DNA of 64,000 bases, taken from contig NZ_LKHV02000001.1 in NCBI RefSeq assembly GCF_001431315.2, positions 2,356,001 to 2,420,000 of the forward strand, written 5' to 3'. The first letter of the stretch is position 1, and every line of letters begins with the position of its first letter. The notes under the pieces were generated by a model, which saw only the letters and a list, made by a program, of their open reading frames with translations, searched no databases and was not told the origin of the DNA. The DNA comes from Candidatus Berkiella cookevillensis (GTDB lineage Bacteria; Pseudomonadota; Gammaproteobacteria; Berkiellales; Berkiellaceae). The translations under genes and the position numbers were made by a program. This document shows positions 17,794 through 28,972 of this stretch, piece by piece.

Positions 17794-18022
17794 ACATGCC
17801 CTCTACTACAATATGTTGGCATTCGCTTGGTCTTAAGCTCAATTGATAACCTCTAAGCTCAACTTGGATAGGGCCACCGAAAGGCGCTTTCGATATGATT
17901 CTAATAGTAACGCCAGGCGTTAATCCCATCGCCAGTAATTTATGGCGATGAAGGACTGAACCTGCTTGGAAGGCAATTAATCTAACTTTTTCACCAACGG
18001 CAACACTCGATAAAGTTAGCAT
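17741..18022 (-). CDS. feoA: Ferrous iron transport accessory protein FeoA
   Basis: This 93-residue SH3-like protein has the FeoA pattern (KLLAMGLTPGVTIRIISKAPFGGPIQVELRGYQLSLRPSE). FeoA associates with FeoB and is needed for full Fe(II) uptake. The last 18 residues (YERCGDKAVSADHCVCG) are encoded inside the start of feoB in another frame. A Fur-box-like sequence lies about 80-100 bases upstream. Confidence 0.93.
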   Translation of the reverse strand: MLTLSSVAVGEKVRLIAFQAGSVLHRHKLLAMGLTPGVTIRIISKAPFGGPIQVELRGYQLSLRPSECQHIVVEGMYERCGDKAVSADHCVCG

Positions 18023-18098
18023 TTTAAGTATCCTGATTGATGCGACTATATTTCAGTTTCAAAATAGACCAAGAAATGAAATCAAATGAATTAGCAAT

Positions 18099-18119
18099 AT
18101 TAATGATAATTATTCGCAT
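18099..18119 (-). promoter_or_regulatory. Candidate Fur box upstream of feoAB
   Basis: The sequence ATTAATGATAATTATTCGC contains the GATAAT/ATTATC-type hexamers of the Fur consensus, with several mismatches. It lies in the AT-rich leader of feoA, where ferric uptake regulator control is expected. The match was judged by eye. Confidence 0.5.
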
Positions 18120-18170
18120 TTACAACCTTTATTACTCAATTTAAGATTAACTGCCTTCCAACCATATAAG

Positions 18171-18461
18171 TCAGCTATAATAATAATCTTTTGCTGCTGT
18201 TACACCTGAAGCAATACCTTGCCCAGCTCCCATGATTAATGTTCCCGTTAAAGACACAAGCTCAGAAACAAGATTAGCTGTTGTGGATACAGAAAAAGCA
18301 ATAAAATTAACGGTTAAAATAAGGGGTGGCATAGCAGAACCCCATACAATTCCGGATGTAATACCGGAGTAGTAGTAAAACTGCTCCCAATAAATATCTG
18401 TCGTGACAGATGTATTCGCACCAGAAATAAAATTACATTCGTGTGTATTCAATAACCGCAT
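18171..18461 (-). CDS. Small peptide with bacteriocin-type (double-glycine-like) leader
   Basis: The 96-residue product starts MRLLNTHECNFISGA, which fits the leader of class II microcins and bacteriocins (M-R-x-L-x-x-x-E-x-x-x-[IV]-S-G-[GA]). The predicted core of 81 residues is hydrophobic, with small-residue patterns (SGITSG, GAGQGIASG), aromatic clusters (YWEQFYYY, DYYYS) and a membrane-like stretch (PPLILTVNFIAFSVS). The start was set at ATG 18461 because GAGGA lies 5 bases before it; a longer frame begins at 18473. No immunity or export gene is adjacent. The function is inferred from the leader only. Confidence 0.6.
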   Translation of the reverse strand: MRLLNTHECNFISGANTSVTTDIYWEQFYYYSGITSGIVWGSAMPPLILTVNFIAFSVSTTANLVSELVSLTGTLIMGAGQGIASGVTAAKDYYYS

Positions 18462-18473
18462 TGGATTCCTCAT

Positions 18474-18711
18474 TTAATGAAAAGCTATTATCTTGAAAAA
18501 CGCATCATTGCGCTCTGAGCAATCCTCACGAATTTCTACTAGGTTGTCATCCCAGAATTTTGCGAAGCAAAATATCTGGGATCCACAGGCGTTTTGCGCC
18601 TGGTAGCCCTTTGGGCTACTAGGTGCCAGCCTTCGCTGGCATGACATATTATCTGATTTCTTCAGAATAAAAATTTTGTGGAGATCGCTCAGATTGCGAT
18701 GATGTACTTAA
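18474..18711. repeat. Intergenic region holding a 102-bp composite palindromic element
   Basis: The element spans 18545-18646 and is bounded by TGTCAT and ATGACA. Inside are four consecutive hairpins: CCCAGAATTTTG/CAAAATATCTGGG, CAGGCG/CGCCTG, TAGCCC/GGGCTA and GCCAGC/GCTGGC. This is the build of dispersed RPE/REP-like elements seen in Legionellales and Rickettsiales. No reading frame is visible. Confidence 0.75.
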
Positions 18712-20668
<1,957 letters not shown>

Positions 20669-20747
20669 TTAATGAAAGAATGATAGCCGAATTACCCTAT
20701 AAAAGCGATTTTAGTGTGCAATATTCATACAATAAAAAATTAGTTTT

Positions 20748-22607
20748 TTAACTGTCTATTGAGACGTTTGCTATGCTTTCTATGCGTGCTGCCTTTAATC
20801 TTTCATGATGAACACGGTAGGTAATAAAATGATAGCGATTAGGCGCTTTAGCAACAACTTCAAAACAAGTAGGACATTGTGCAATGGCTGTACGCAAATA
20901 GGTAACAGCTGGCCCATCCATAATGGCATCATCCACATCTATCACATAATCAGGCTGTTTCTCTTCTAACTCATCTAATAATGCCTGCATATCATACTGA
21001 ATATTCAAACGATAATTGGGTGTTGCCAGCTTTGTATGTGGATAAAACAATCCATAAATATAGCGACTCGGCACCCATAGCAATACAGACTGATTTTTAT
21101 AAATATTTTGATAAATCCAATCAGCATCTTGTCCAAAATACCGGCTTAAACGGATCCGATCCCCATCATATAAGCTCACACCCTTTTGCTCTATGTAACA
21201 GACCTTGTACCAAAGTAAAGCGCTTATACTCACGCTAATCATCACAAGACACAAAGTAACTTGGCGTCGATACTGCATTATTTTTGTACTCAATGATGCA
21301 AGATGATACTCAAAATTAAAAAAATAAAATGCTTTAAATTGTGAGGCAACAATAACAAACCATGCGAGCACCATCAGATGCTGCCCCAACCGGAGCTGAT
21401 AGGCACCAAAAATAAACCACAATAAAATACCTGGCACCAAAAACAACCCATAAATCACTTTTAATAAGCTATGTTGTTTGCAGGAAAGATAGGCCAAAAC
21501 AAAGAGTACTAACAAGGTTGGCTGTGCTATTAAGTAAGTATAAGCAGAAGAAGCTAACTGTGAAAATAGGTTTCTATTTCCTTTCGATAACCAGATCACA
21601 CCTTTATTTTCTTCGAAGTTATGTCCTTCTGTAGAAAGCCACAACCATGCTGCCCCCAACAACAACACCAATAAGCCCATTAATGCGCACTTAAAATAGG
21701 CTGTTCTTGGTTTTGAAAAGAGAAGGCCATGCACTATAAATACACTCAAGATGGCGACCCACTGCAACCCAGGTTGTTTACTTAAAAAGGCAGCAATAGC
21801 AGCAAGTACAGCAAATAAGAGGTAAGACAAGGCAATCTTTTCACTCTTGTATCCCTTAGAAATACGATTGATCCTCTGACACCAATGATGATAGCGCCAG
21901 TAACAAATTACAGAAAGAATCACCCCTGAAGTCATGAGTGGATCAGCATATCCATCATCAAAAAACTGAGATAAATTGCACACAAAAAGTAAAAATACTA
22001 AACCTGCTGAATACAAAATAATGTTAGGCGTACGATATGACTTCAACAATAAACCAATTGCATTTAGCATCATAAAAGGAAACAAGATAAGCAAAGATTT
22101 CACTGGCAACTGCAAGCTCAAATCACCCAGCAACTGATAGCAATAGCTTAATAGTTTTGGTAATAATTGCGGGTACGGCGCACCCGTATGTGAAATATCA
22201 ATGGGGATCGATAAATAATGTTGGATTGCCCAAAAATTCCAACTATAAATCTCATCGCCTCGATCAAAGCCATGGGTCGCTAATTTAATAAAAAAAGGTA
22301 ATAACACGACAGCATGGAAAAAGTAGAGCTTACATGCTGATTTTGACCAATAGTGCTGCACTGTCTGAAAATTTCTGCGCACCCTAAAGACTGCGATAGA
22401 ACACAAAATAACAGATGCCATTATGACCGTGGATTGTTCGTAGAATCCTAAGATCAGAAAAAATGAAACCAGCAGATAGACGATCAGCGCACTGATCATG
22501 GGCGTCAATACAAACAATCTAGGATGTAAGGCAAGTTTGGGAAATAAAGCCAATGCAGGTGCAAAATACACACAGATAGCAAGTATCAAGCAGTAAACAA
22601 CAAACAC
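20748..22607 (-). CDS. Polytopic GT-C-like membrane protein
   Basis: The 619-residue protein has roughly eleven transmembrane helices and a soluble C-terminal part. The first long loop carries DRGDEIYSWNFWA, where the acidic DE pair resembles the metal/catalytic motif of GT-C glycosyltransferases that use polyprenyl-phosphate sugars. Later segments (YADPLMTSGV, WRYHHWCQRINR) fit that fold. The acceptor is unknown; lipid A, a glycolipid or a protein are all possible. The GTG start overlaps the mlaB stop by one base (TAGTG), so it is the last gene of the mla operon. Confidence 0.6.
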   Translation of the reverse strand: MFVVYCLILAICVYFAPALALFPKLALHPRLFVLTPMISALIVYLLVSFFLILGFYEQSTVIMASVILCSIAVFRVRRNFQTVQHYWSKSACKLYFFHAVVLLPFFIKLATHGFDRGDEIYSWNFWAIQHYLSIPIDISHTGAPYPQLLPKLLSYCYQLLGDLSLQLPVKSLLILFPFMMLNAIGLLLKSYRTPNIILYSAGLVFLLFVCNLSQFFDDGYADPLMTSGVILSVICYWRYHHWCQRINRISKGYKSEKIALSYLLFAVLAAIAAFLSKQPGLQWVAILSVFIVHGLLFSKPRTAYFKCALMGLLVLLLGAAWLWLSTEGHNFEENKGVIWLSKGNRNLFSQLASSAYTYLIAQPTLLVLFVLAYLSCKQHSLLKVIYGLFLVPGILLWFIFGAYQLRLGQHLMVLAWFVIVASQFKAFYFFNFEYHLASLSTKIMQYRRQVTLCLVMISVSISALLWYKVCYIEQKGVSLYDGDRIRLSRYFGQDADWIYQNIYKNQSVLLWVPSRYIYGLFYPHTKLATPNYRLNIQYDMQALLDELEEKQPDYVIDVDDAIMDGPAVTYLRTAIAQCPTCFEVVAKAPNRYHFITYRVHHERLKAARIESIANVSIDS

Positions 22608-22909
22608 TATACTTCCGTTAGCGCAATCAAGCCATCCAAACCACTAACGCGACTTAAATCAAGCATTTGCGAAGGTACTTTTGTAAAGAGTAATTTTGTT
22701 CTCTTTCTCTTCGCCTCTCTCAAAACAGCCGTCACAAATGCTAAGCTTGCACTATCACAATATGCAACCGCTTCAAGATTTAAAATAAGAGTATCATCAT
22801 AGGTAATGAGTACTTTTGTTTTCTCAAGGGCATACTCAACTGTATCAAAGCTAAGTTCGCCTTTGACATGAATAGCCCCTTTTTCCTGAGTAATATTAAC
22901 TTCTTTCAT
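22607..22909 (-). CDS. mlaB: STAS-domain protein MlaB
   Basis: This 100-residue STAS domain (LILNLEAVAYCDSASLAFVTAVLREAKRKRTKLLFTKVPSQMLDLSRVSGLDGLI) has the expected position at the end of mlaFEDC. MlaB binds MlaF and stabilises the inner-membrane ABC complex that moves phospholipids for outer-membrane asymmetry. The S in CDSASLAF occupies the usual conserved STAS position. Confidence 0.92.
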   Translation of the reverse strand: MKEVNITQEKGAIHVKGELSFDTVEYALEKTKVLITYDDTLILNLEAVAYCDSASLAFVTAVLREAKRKRTKLLFTKVPSQMLDLSRVSGLDGLIALTEV

Positions 22910-22936
22910 TCGTTATTTAACTTCGTCTGTAAAACA

Positions 22937-23575
22937 TTACTTGATCGGTTTTTTGTTGTGCTCTTTCATTCGTTGAATAACACTGTCCATACCGCTACGC
23001 TCAATTTCTTGAGAAAACTGTGATTGAAATCCTTTCAGAAGGCTCACACCCTCGATACTAATATCATACACTTTCCAAGCATCACTTTTAGCAATCAGTC
23101 TATACGTAACTTTGATCTGCTCTTTGCCTGGCTCTCTAATCACACTTGCAACTTGAACTCTTTGCTTGCCTTCAATACTGCCACGAATTGGGAAATATTC
23201 GACTCTCTGATTATCAAACTGCATCAAAGTAGAGGCATAAGTACGAATCAACAAATCCCTAAATTCATTGGTAAATAATGCTCTTTGTGAAGGCGTTGCT
23301 TTTTGCCAACCATTTCTACCCGCTACCCATCGCGCCATCGCTGTTTCATCAACATGTGGCACCAAGATTTTATCAATAATCTCAACAACACCTTGCGGAT
23401 TTTTTTTAAGCTCACGATTATGTGTTTTAAGCGTTGAGAGCATTTGATCTGTCACACGCTCCAACATTTTCTCAGGACGCTCACTTGGGAACGCTTGCAA
23501 ACTTTGCAAGGTTAATAAAAAGAAAAACGCAATTAATTTAAAATTCTTTAACATACCTGTACCTATGTTCGTCAT
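22937..23575 (-). CDS. mlaC: Periplasmic phospholipid-binding protein MlaC
   Basis: MlaC shuttles phospholipid between the MlaA complex and MlaFEDB. The 212-residue protein has a signal peptide (LKNFKLIAFFFLLTLQSLQAFPSE) and the MlaC pattern LVPHVDETAMARWVAGRNGWQKATPSQRALFTNEFRDLLIRTYASTL. ATG 23575 overlaps the mlaD stop (TAATG). ATG 23554 is an alternative that would start the signal peptide more conventionally and also has an AGG upstream. Confidence 0.93.
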   Translation of the reverse strand: MTNIGTGMLKNFKLIAFFFLLTLQSLQAFPSERPEKMLERVTDQMLSTLKTHNRELKKNPQGVVEIIDKILVPHVDETAMARWVAGRNGWQKATPSQRALFTNEFRDLLIRTYASTLMQFDNQRVEYFPIRGSIEGKQRVQVASVIREPGKEQIKVTYRLIAKSDAWKVYDISIEGVSLLKGFQSQFSQEIERSGMDSVIQRMKEHNKKPIK

Positions 23576-24102
23576 TATTGTGCCTGTGGCTCGCTTTCAA
23601 GAGATTCGGAATCTCCTTTTTTATCCAGATCTAAACCACTCGCCTTGGAGGAGAAAAACTTATTAATCAAATCTTCTAAAACGACTGCTTGAAGGGTATT
23701 GCCAACATCAATATGATCCCCCTCTTTGAAAAATTCGTCCATACTCATACCAGGCGTAATGCTAATGTAGTTATCGCCCAATAAGCCCGAAGTCTTGATA
23801 CTGGCCTCTGAATCTTCTGGAATATTATCGAAATTATTGTCTATGAGCATTGTTACCACAGCATTATACGTGTCTTTATTAAAATAAATATCAGTTACAC
23901 GCCCAATTGCCACTCCTGCAATGGATACTTTTGCGCGCGGCTTTAATCCACCTACATTTGTAAATTCCGCTGTAATTTTGTAACCACCTTTTGATTCATA
24001 GATGTCATTTAATCCACTCACTTTAACCGCTAACATTAATAACGCTAGCATACCCAGCAATACAAAAATACCAACGGTAATTTCTATTATCCGTTTCTGC
24101 AT
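23575..24102 (-). CDS. mlaD: MCE-domain lipid-transport protein MlaD
   Basis: The 175-residue protein has one N-terminal transmembrane helix and an MCE domain (YKITAEFTNVGGLKPRAKVSIAGVAIGRVTDI). The C-terminal extension carries the KTSGLLGDNYISITPG motif of the hexameric ring pore. It overlaps both mlaE (one base) and mlaC. Confidence 0.95.
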   Translation of the reverse strand: MQKRIIEITVGIFVLLGMLALLMLAVKVSGLNDIYESKGGYKITAEFTNVGGLKPRAKVSIAGVAIGRVTDIYFNKDTYNAVVTMLIDNNFDNIPEDSEASIKTSGLLGDNYISITPGMSMDEFFKEGDHIDVGNTLQAVVLEDLINKFFSSKASGLDLDKKGDSESLESEPQAQ

Positions 24103-24887
24103 TAATTCAACCCTCCAAACATAACAGCGGTTAAAAAGAAATCTAAACCTAATATTGCAAGGGAAGAATAGACAACCGTCTTTGTTGTTGCTCGCCCAAT
24201 GCCTTCAGATGTTGGCAAACAGTCATAGCCTTGATAGACAGCTATCCAAGTAATGACTGTTCCAAAGACAACACTCTTAATGATGCCATTTAAGACATCC
24301 TCATAGAAATCAACTGAACTTTTCATATTGGACCAGAATGCGCCTGCATCTACGCCTAACCACTCTACACCCACCATATAACCGCCAAAAATAGCAACGG
24401 CAGAAAAAATGAGCGCGAGCAATGGCATTGAAAGTTGCCCTGCCCAAAATCGAGGTGCAATAATTCTTTTTAAAGGATCAACCGCTAGCATTTCCATGCT
24501 AGCTAACTGCTCTGTTGCTTTCATTAACCCAATTTCTGCGGTTAAAGCAGAGCCGGCTCGCCCAGCAAACAGTAATCCCGCTACCACAGGGCCTAACTCT
24601 CTGACTAAACTCAAGGCAACTAATTGACCCAGCGCTTGATCAGCACCAAATTTTGACAAAATAGTATAGCCTTGCAACCCTAAGACCATACCAATGAATA
24701 AGCCCGATACCACAATAATAACAAGCGATAACACCCCCACCGAATACATCTGGGGGATCAATAATCCAAATCCTTTCCAACCTTGTGGTTTTCCAAAGAC
24801 AACTTGAAGCAAAAAAAGAGCGGTTTGACCTGCTCGCTGACACACTTCTAGTGAAGTTCTACCTAATTTTTGTAATTGACGTAGCAA
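24102..24887 (-). CDS. mlaE: ABC transporter permease MlaE
   Basis: The 261-residue permease of the Mla system has about five hydrophobic helices. The family motifs are [53 protein letters not shown] and the C-terminal [20 protein letters not shown]. It starts two bases after mlaF. Confidence 0.95.
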   Translation of the reverse strand: MLRQLQKLGRTSLEVCQRAGQTALFLLQVVFGKPQGWKGFGLLIPQMYSVGVLSLVIIVVSGLFIGMVLGLQGYTILSKFGADQALGQLVALSLVRELGPVVAGLLFAGRAGSALTAEIGLMKATEQLASMEMLAVDPLKRIIAPRFWAGQLSMPLLALIFSAVAIFGGYMVGVEWLGVDAGAFWSNMKSSVDFYEDVLNGIIKSVVFGTVITWIAVYQGYDCLPTSEGIGRATTKTVVYSSLAILGLDFFLTAVMFGGLN

Positions 24888-24889
24888 CT

Positions 24890-25696
24890 TTATTCCCCCA
24901 ACAGATCGAATTCATAATTCGGTGCAGGATAATGAAAAGGCACAGGGCCATCTGGCAAACCTTGCATAAACTGCTTCACCCAACTTGAAGCCTTGTTCAT
25001 GAGTTGATCCGGCGTACCTTCTCCAATCACCCGACCTTCTGCAATCACATAGGTATAATCAGCAATACTGATTGTTTCATGCACATCGTGCGACACGATA
25101 ATAGAGGTTATATTGAGCGCATCATTCAACAATCGAATCAACTGCACAAGCACTCCCATTGAAATAGGATCTTGACCCGCAAAGGGTTCATCGTACATAA
25201 CAACTGAAGGATCTAAGGCAATGGTTCGTGCTAAAGCGGCTCTTCTTTTCATGCCGCCTGACAGCTCATTAGGCATTAATTCACGCGCGCCTCTTAAACC
25301 CACCGCTTGTAATTTCATGAGCACGATATCTCGAATGAGTGCTTCTGATAAAGTCGTATGCTCTCGTAAAGGAAAGGCAACATTATCAAAGACACTCAAC
25401 TCAGAAAATAATGCACCACTCTGAAACAACATGCCCATCTTCTTTCGTACTTCATAGAGCTTCTCCCTTTTGAGTGTTGGAACGTCCAATCCCTCAAACA
25501 GTACTTGCCCTTTATCAGGTGCTATCTGTCCACCAATCAATCTAAGCAAGGTTGTTTTGCCTGAACCACTGGGCCCCATAATGGCTGTTACTTTTCCGCG
25601 CGGTACAGAGAGTGTAATGTCGTCAAAAATGGCCCGATTGCCTCTATAAAACGACATACCTTTTATTTCTATGGCATTTGACTGATTAAAGGTCAT
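24890..25696 (-). CDS. mlaF: ABC transporter ATP-binding protein MlaF
   Basis: The 268-residue ATPase has Walker [10 protein letters not shown], signature [13 protein letters not shown], Walker [14 protein letters not shown] and the switch His in IIVSHD. It is the first gene of mlaFEDCB, followed by the GT-C-like gene. About 200 AT-rich bases separate it from the divergent kdsD and must hold both promoters. Confidence 0.96.
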   Translation of the reverse strand: MTFNQSNAIEIKGMSFYRGNRAIFDDITLSVPRGKVTAIMGPSGSGKTTLLRLIGGQIAPDKGQVLFEGLDVPTLKREKLYEVRKKMGMLFQSGALFSELSVFDNVAFPLREHTTLSEALIRDIVLMKLQAVGLRGARELMPNELSGGMKRRAALARTIALDPSVVMYDEPFAGQDPISMGVLVQLIRLLNDALNITSIIVSHDVHETISIADYTYVIAEGRVIGEGTPDQLMNKASSWVKQFMQGLPDGPVPFHYPAPNYEFDLLGE

Positions 25697-25902
25697 AGCA
25701 TTTCATCTTGTGGTTTCTTCTCTTAAAATGAATTTATCAACACTAGAATAATCGATATTGAAATAAAATGGCATGATATCATACTAAATGAGCATCATTA
25801 TCCTAACCAACAAATAAAATGTGTCAACTAACTATTTTCGCGCTATTTTTTAAAATTGTGTTATAATTTTAAGTATTTTTGATATCCAAGAAAATTTTTT
25901 TT

Positions 25903-26880
25903 ATGAAAACAATAACAAATAAGTTTATTGCCCTCGGCAAAGCCGTTGTGCAAACAGAAACAGAAGCCGTACAAGCACTCATCGAACGCATTGACGAACA
26001 ATTTGCAAAAGCATGTGAGTTACTTATCCAAGTTGAAGGCCGGATTGTTGTAACAGGTATGGGAAAATCTGGGCATATTGGTGGCAAGATCGCCGCAACC
26101 TTAGCAAGCACAGGCAGCCCATCTTTCTTTGTACATCCCGGGGAAGCCAGTCATGGTGATATGGGCATGATCACCAAAAAAGATGCCGTTATCGCTATTT
26201 CTAATTCTGGCGAAACCAATGAAATTTTAACCATACTCCCTCTTATCAAACGATTGGGTGTACCTTTAATTTCTTTGACCAGTAATCCAAAATCTACACT
26301 CGCCTTATGCGCCGATATTAGCTTAGATATCAGTGTTAAAAAAGAAGCCTGTGCACTTGGACTTGCGCCCACCTCAAGCACCACAGTTACTTTAGTGATG
26401 GGTGACGCATTAGCCATTGCACTCTTAGATGCCAAAGGCTTCAGTGCAGAAGATTTTGCACTCTCGCACCCAGGTGGCAGCTTAGGACGACGATTGCTGC
26501 TAAAGATTGACGATATATTACATACGGGTAATGCTATCCCCATTGTACAGCAAACAGCCACCGTCAAAGAAGCGCTGATTGAAATGACCCGCTGCAACCT
26601 TGGCATTACTGCAATTGTGGATAGTGCGCAAAAACAAATTGGCTTGTTCACAGATGGCGACTTACGTCGTGCATTGGATTTAGACATTAATATTTCTAAA
26701 ACCCCTATTACGCAAGTGATGACACCACGTGGCAAAGTGATTAATAAAGGTTTGCTAGCTGCTGAAGCATTACGCATTATGGAAAGCAATAAAATTAATG
26801 CATTACTTGTCGTAGATGAAGATCGAAAATTAGTAGGCGCTTTAAACATGCACGATTTGCTTCGCGCAGGCGTAATGTAG
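25903..26880 (+). CDS. kdsD: Arabinose-5-phosphate isomerase KdsD
   Basis: The enzyme interconverts D-ribulose 5-phosphate and D-arabinose 5-phosphate, the first step of Kdo synthesis for LPS. The 325-residue protein has a SIS domain (VVTGMGKSGHIGGKIAATLASTG, HPGEASHGDMG, ISNSGETNEI) followed by two CBS domains (about residues 200-325). ATG 25903 was chosen over the upstream TTG. It leads kdsD-lptC-lptA-lptB; kdsC, which usually sits between kdsD and lptC in E. coli, is absent. Confidence 0.95.
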   Translation: MKTITNKFIALGKAVVQTETEAVQALIERIDEQFAKACELLIQVEGRIVVTGMGKSGHIGGKIAATLASTGSPSFFVHPGEASHGDMGMITKKDAVIAISNSGETNEILTILPLIKRLGVPLISLTSNPKSTLALCADISLDISVKKEACALGLAPTSSTTVTLVMGDALAIALLDAKGFSAEDFALSHPGGSLGRRLLLKIDDILHTGNAIPIVQQTATVKEALIEMTRCNLGITAIVDSAQKQIGLFTDGDLRRALDLDINISKTPITQVMTPRGKVINKGLLAAEALRIMESNKINALLVVDEDRKLVGALNMHDLLRAGVM

Positions 26881-26887
26881 GCTGCTG

Positions 26888-27460
26888 ATGCAACAACTCA
26901 CTCTAAGTGTTCTCTTTGCTTTAATACTGAGTTTAGGTATCACTGCGTTTTGGCTTCAATATCAAGTACTCAGTGAACCTTCACAAACAGAATCCTCTCC
27001 CTCTGTGCTCAGTGAATCTATGCATACCGTTACTGCTTTTCGTTTTGATGCATCCGGCAATAAAGTCCAAACCATCAAAATGGAAAGCTGGTTCCAATAT
27101 ACAAAAGACCCTAATATCTTTATGGAATTTCCGATTGTTGAAGTTCAAAATCCAGATGGAACAGATTGGTATTTAACAGCAAATAAAGGCTTGGGCAAAG
27201 AAACAAAAGTAAAGGGTCAGTTTGATGTTATTTCACTCATCGATAGTGTTGATGTACGACAAAGAAAAAATGGCATCCTTCAACTAGCGCTGCAAACGCA
27301 ACAATTAGACTATCAACCCAAAACCAAAGATGTGGCTACGAATCTTCCTGTGCAGATTAAAAATGAAAATTTAAACTTAAACGCAACAGGTATGAAAGCA
27401 AACATTACGGATAAACAAATTACTTTTTTAGGTAGAGTTAATTCAAGATATGTACCATAA
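26888..27460 (+). CDS. lptC: LPS export protein LptC
   Basis: LptC is a bitopic inner-membrane protein that receives LPS from LptB2FG and passes it to LptA. The 190-residue protein has an N-terminal helix (LSVLFALILSLGITAFWL) and a periplasmic beta-jellyroll (MESWFQYTKDPNIFMEFPIVEVQNPDGTDWYLTA). It overlaps lptA by 11 bases. Confidence 0.92.
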   Translation: MQQLTLSVLFALILSLGITAFWLQYQVLSEPSQTESSPSVLSESMHTVTAFRFDASGNKVQTIKMESWFQYTKDPNIFMEFPIVEVQNPDGTDWYLTANKGLGKETKVKGQFDVISLIDSVDVRQRKNGILQLALQTQQLDYQPKTKDVATNLPVQIKNENLNLNATGMKANITDKQITFLGRVNSRYVP

Positions 27461-28001
27461 GCATAACAATCCACTTCGTAAAACAAAACATTCTCCTTCG
27501 CCTTCTGCAAAAAGTATCCTTTGCTTGTTATTCTTTCTTGCAAGTTTCATATCTGTTTCTAGCTATGCAAATACCCTTTCTTTTAAGTCAGATGCACCCA
27601 TTGAAATTGAATCTGATCATGTGGTTTTTGATCAGAATACAGGTGAATTAACCTATCAAGGAAATGTGATTGTCATCAGCGGCACTCAAAAACTGTATGC
27701 AAATAAAGTCATTTTGAAAAGAGATAATCAAAAAGGTATTCAATCCATTCAGGCAACAGGAACGCCAGCACACTTTATTAATTTATTAAAAGACGAAGTT
27801 ACCCCTGTTCATGCTTACGCATCACAGATCGATTACGATCCCAATTTAGCGCTTTTAACCTTAACAGGCCAAGCAAAAATTGTACATCAAGCAGATACTT
27901 TTGAAGGCCCTTTGCTAAGATATATTATTGAAGACCAAAAAATTGAGGCCATTCACTCAAAAAATCAACGCCCTAAGATGACCATTACGCCCCAAGGTTA
28001 A
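27450..28001 (+). CDS. lptA: Periplasmic LPS bridge protein LptA
   Basis: The 183-residue protein has a signal peptide after a short basic N-terminus (ILCLLFFLASFISVSSYANT). The OstA-type repeat is PIEIESDHVVFDQNTGELTYQGNVIVISGTQKLYANKV. LptA forms the filament that carries LPS across the periplasm. It sits between lptC and lptB. Confidence 0.94.
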   Translation: MYHKHNNPLRKTKHSPSPSAKSILCLLFFLASFISVSSYANTLSFKSDAPIEIESDHVVFDQNTGELTYQGNVIVISGTQKLYANKVILKRDNQKGIQSIQATGTPAHFINLLKDEVTPVHAYASQIDYDPNLALLTLTGQAKIVHQADTFEGPLLRYIIEDQKIEAIHSKNQRPKMTITPQG

Positions 28002-28044
28002 AAATTAAAGGTTAAACATACAATAAAATGTGAATAGGTTGAAC

Positions 28045-28773
28045 ATGAGCCACTCTCTCATTGCACAAGATCTTTCAAAACGCTTCAAAAGCCGGCAAGT
28101 TGTAAAACAAGTATCTTTTAAAGTAAATAGTGGCCAAGTTGTTGGCTTACTTGGACCCAATGGCGCAGGCAAGACAACGTGTTTTTATATGGTTGTTGGG
28201 CTAATTGCCTGTAACACCGGACATGTCTTTCTCAATGATGAAGATATTACACAACTCCCTATGCATCTACGTGCCCAAAAAGGCATTGGCTACCTACCAC
28301 AAGAAGCCTCTGTGTTTCGCAAACTCTCTGTTGAACAGAATATTCTCGCTATTTTAGAAACTCGTACGGATCTGGATAAGCAAAAAAAATCTCAGCACTT
28401 AGAAAACTTGCTCAAAGAATTCAACTTAAATCATATCAAAAACAACTTGGGTATCAGCTTATCTGGTGGAGAAAGAAGACGTGTCGAAATTGCGAGAGCA
28501 CTCGCCCTATCTCCCAAATTTATTTTATTGGATGAGCCTTTTGCAGGTGTTGATCCCATTTCAATCCAAGAAATAAAACAGCAAATAAAATATTTAGCTC
28601 AACGTGACATTGGCATTCTCATCACTGATCACAATGTAAGAGACACACTTGCTATTTGTGACAATGCCACCATTATCAGTGAAGGCACCGTCATTGCTAT
28701 GGGTGGTGCACAAGAGATACTCAGTAATCAAAAAGTAAGAGATGTGTATCTAGGGGAAGAATTTACTTTGTAA
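28045..28773 (+). CDS. lptB: LPS export ABC transporter ATPase LptB
   Basis: The 242-residue ATPase has Walker [10 protein letters not shown], signature LSGGERRR, Walker [14 protein letters not shown] and the switch His in LITDHN. ATG 28045 was preferred over GTG 28030: AGG lies 6 bases upstream and the family begins about there. It is followed by a hairpin and then rpoN. Confidence 0.95.
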   Translation: MSHSLIAQDLSKRFKSRQVVKQVSFKVNSGQVVGLLGPNGAGKTTCFYMVVGLIACNTGHVFLNDEDITQLPMHLRAQKGIGYLPQEASVFRKLSVEQNILAILETRTDLDKQKKSQHLENLLKEFNLNHIKNNLGISLSGGERRRVEIARALALSPKFILLDEPFAGVDPISIQEIKQQIKYLAQRDIGILITDHNVRDTLAICDNATIISEGTVIAMGGAQEILSNQKVRDVYLGEEFTL

Positions 28774-28831
28774 TTCAACAAACAAATTCAGCCTCTCATC
28801 CAACCAAAATTTGGCATGGATAAGAAAGAAA

Positions 28832-28864
28832 GGGGGTAATATGGGATTGATATTACCCCCTTTA
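28832..28864 (+). terminator. Strong hairpin between lptB and rpoN
   Basis: An 11-bp perfect stem GGGGGTAATAT/ATATTACCCCC has a 7-base loop and is followed by TTT. The short U-run makes it a moderate intrinsic terminator; it probably separates the lpt and rpoN transcripts in part. Confidence 0.65.
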
Positions 28865-28972
28865 AGCTTCAAAAATCGAGTTATTTAATTAATCTAACAA
28901 ATACTACTTCGCATTTCATTCATCTTTCCTTATATTATAATTAAGTATAAAGACAAGCTCATAGAGGTAGAT

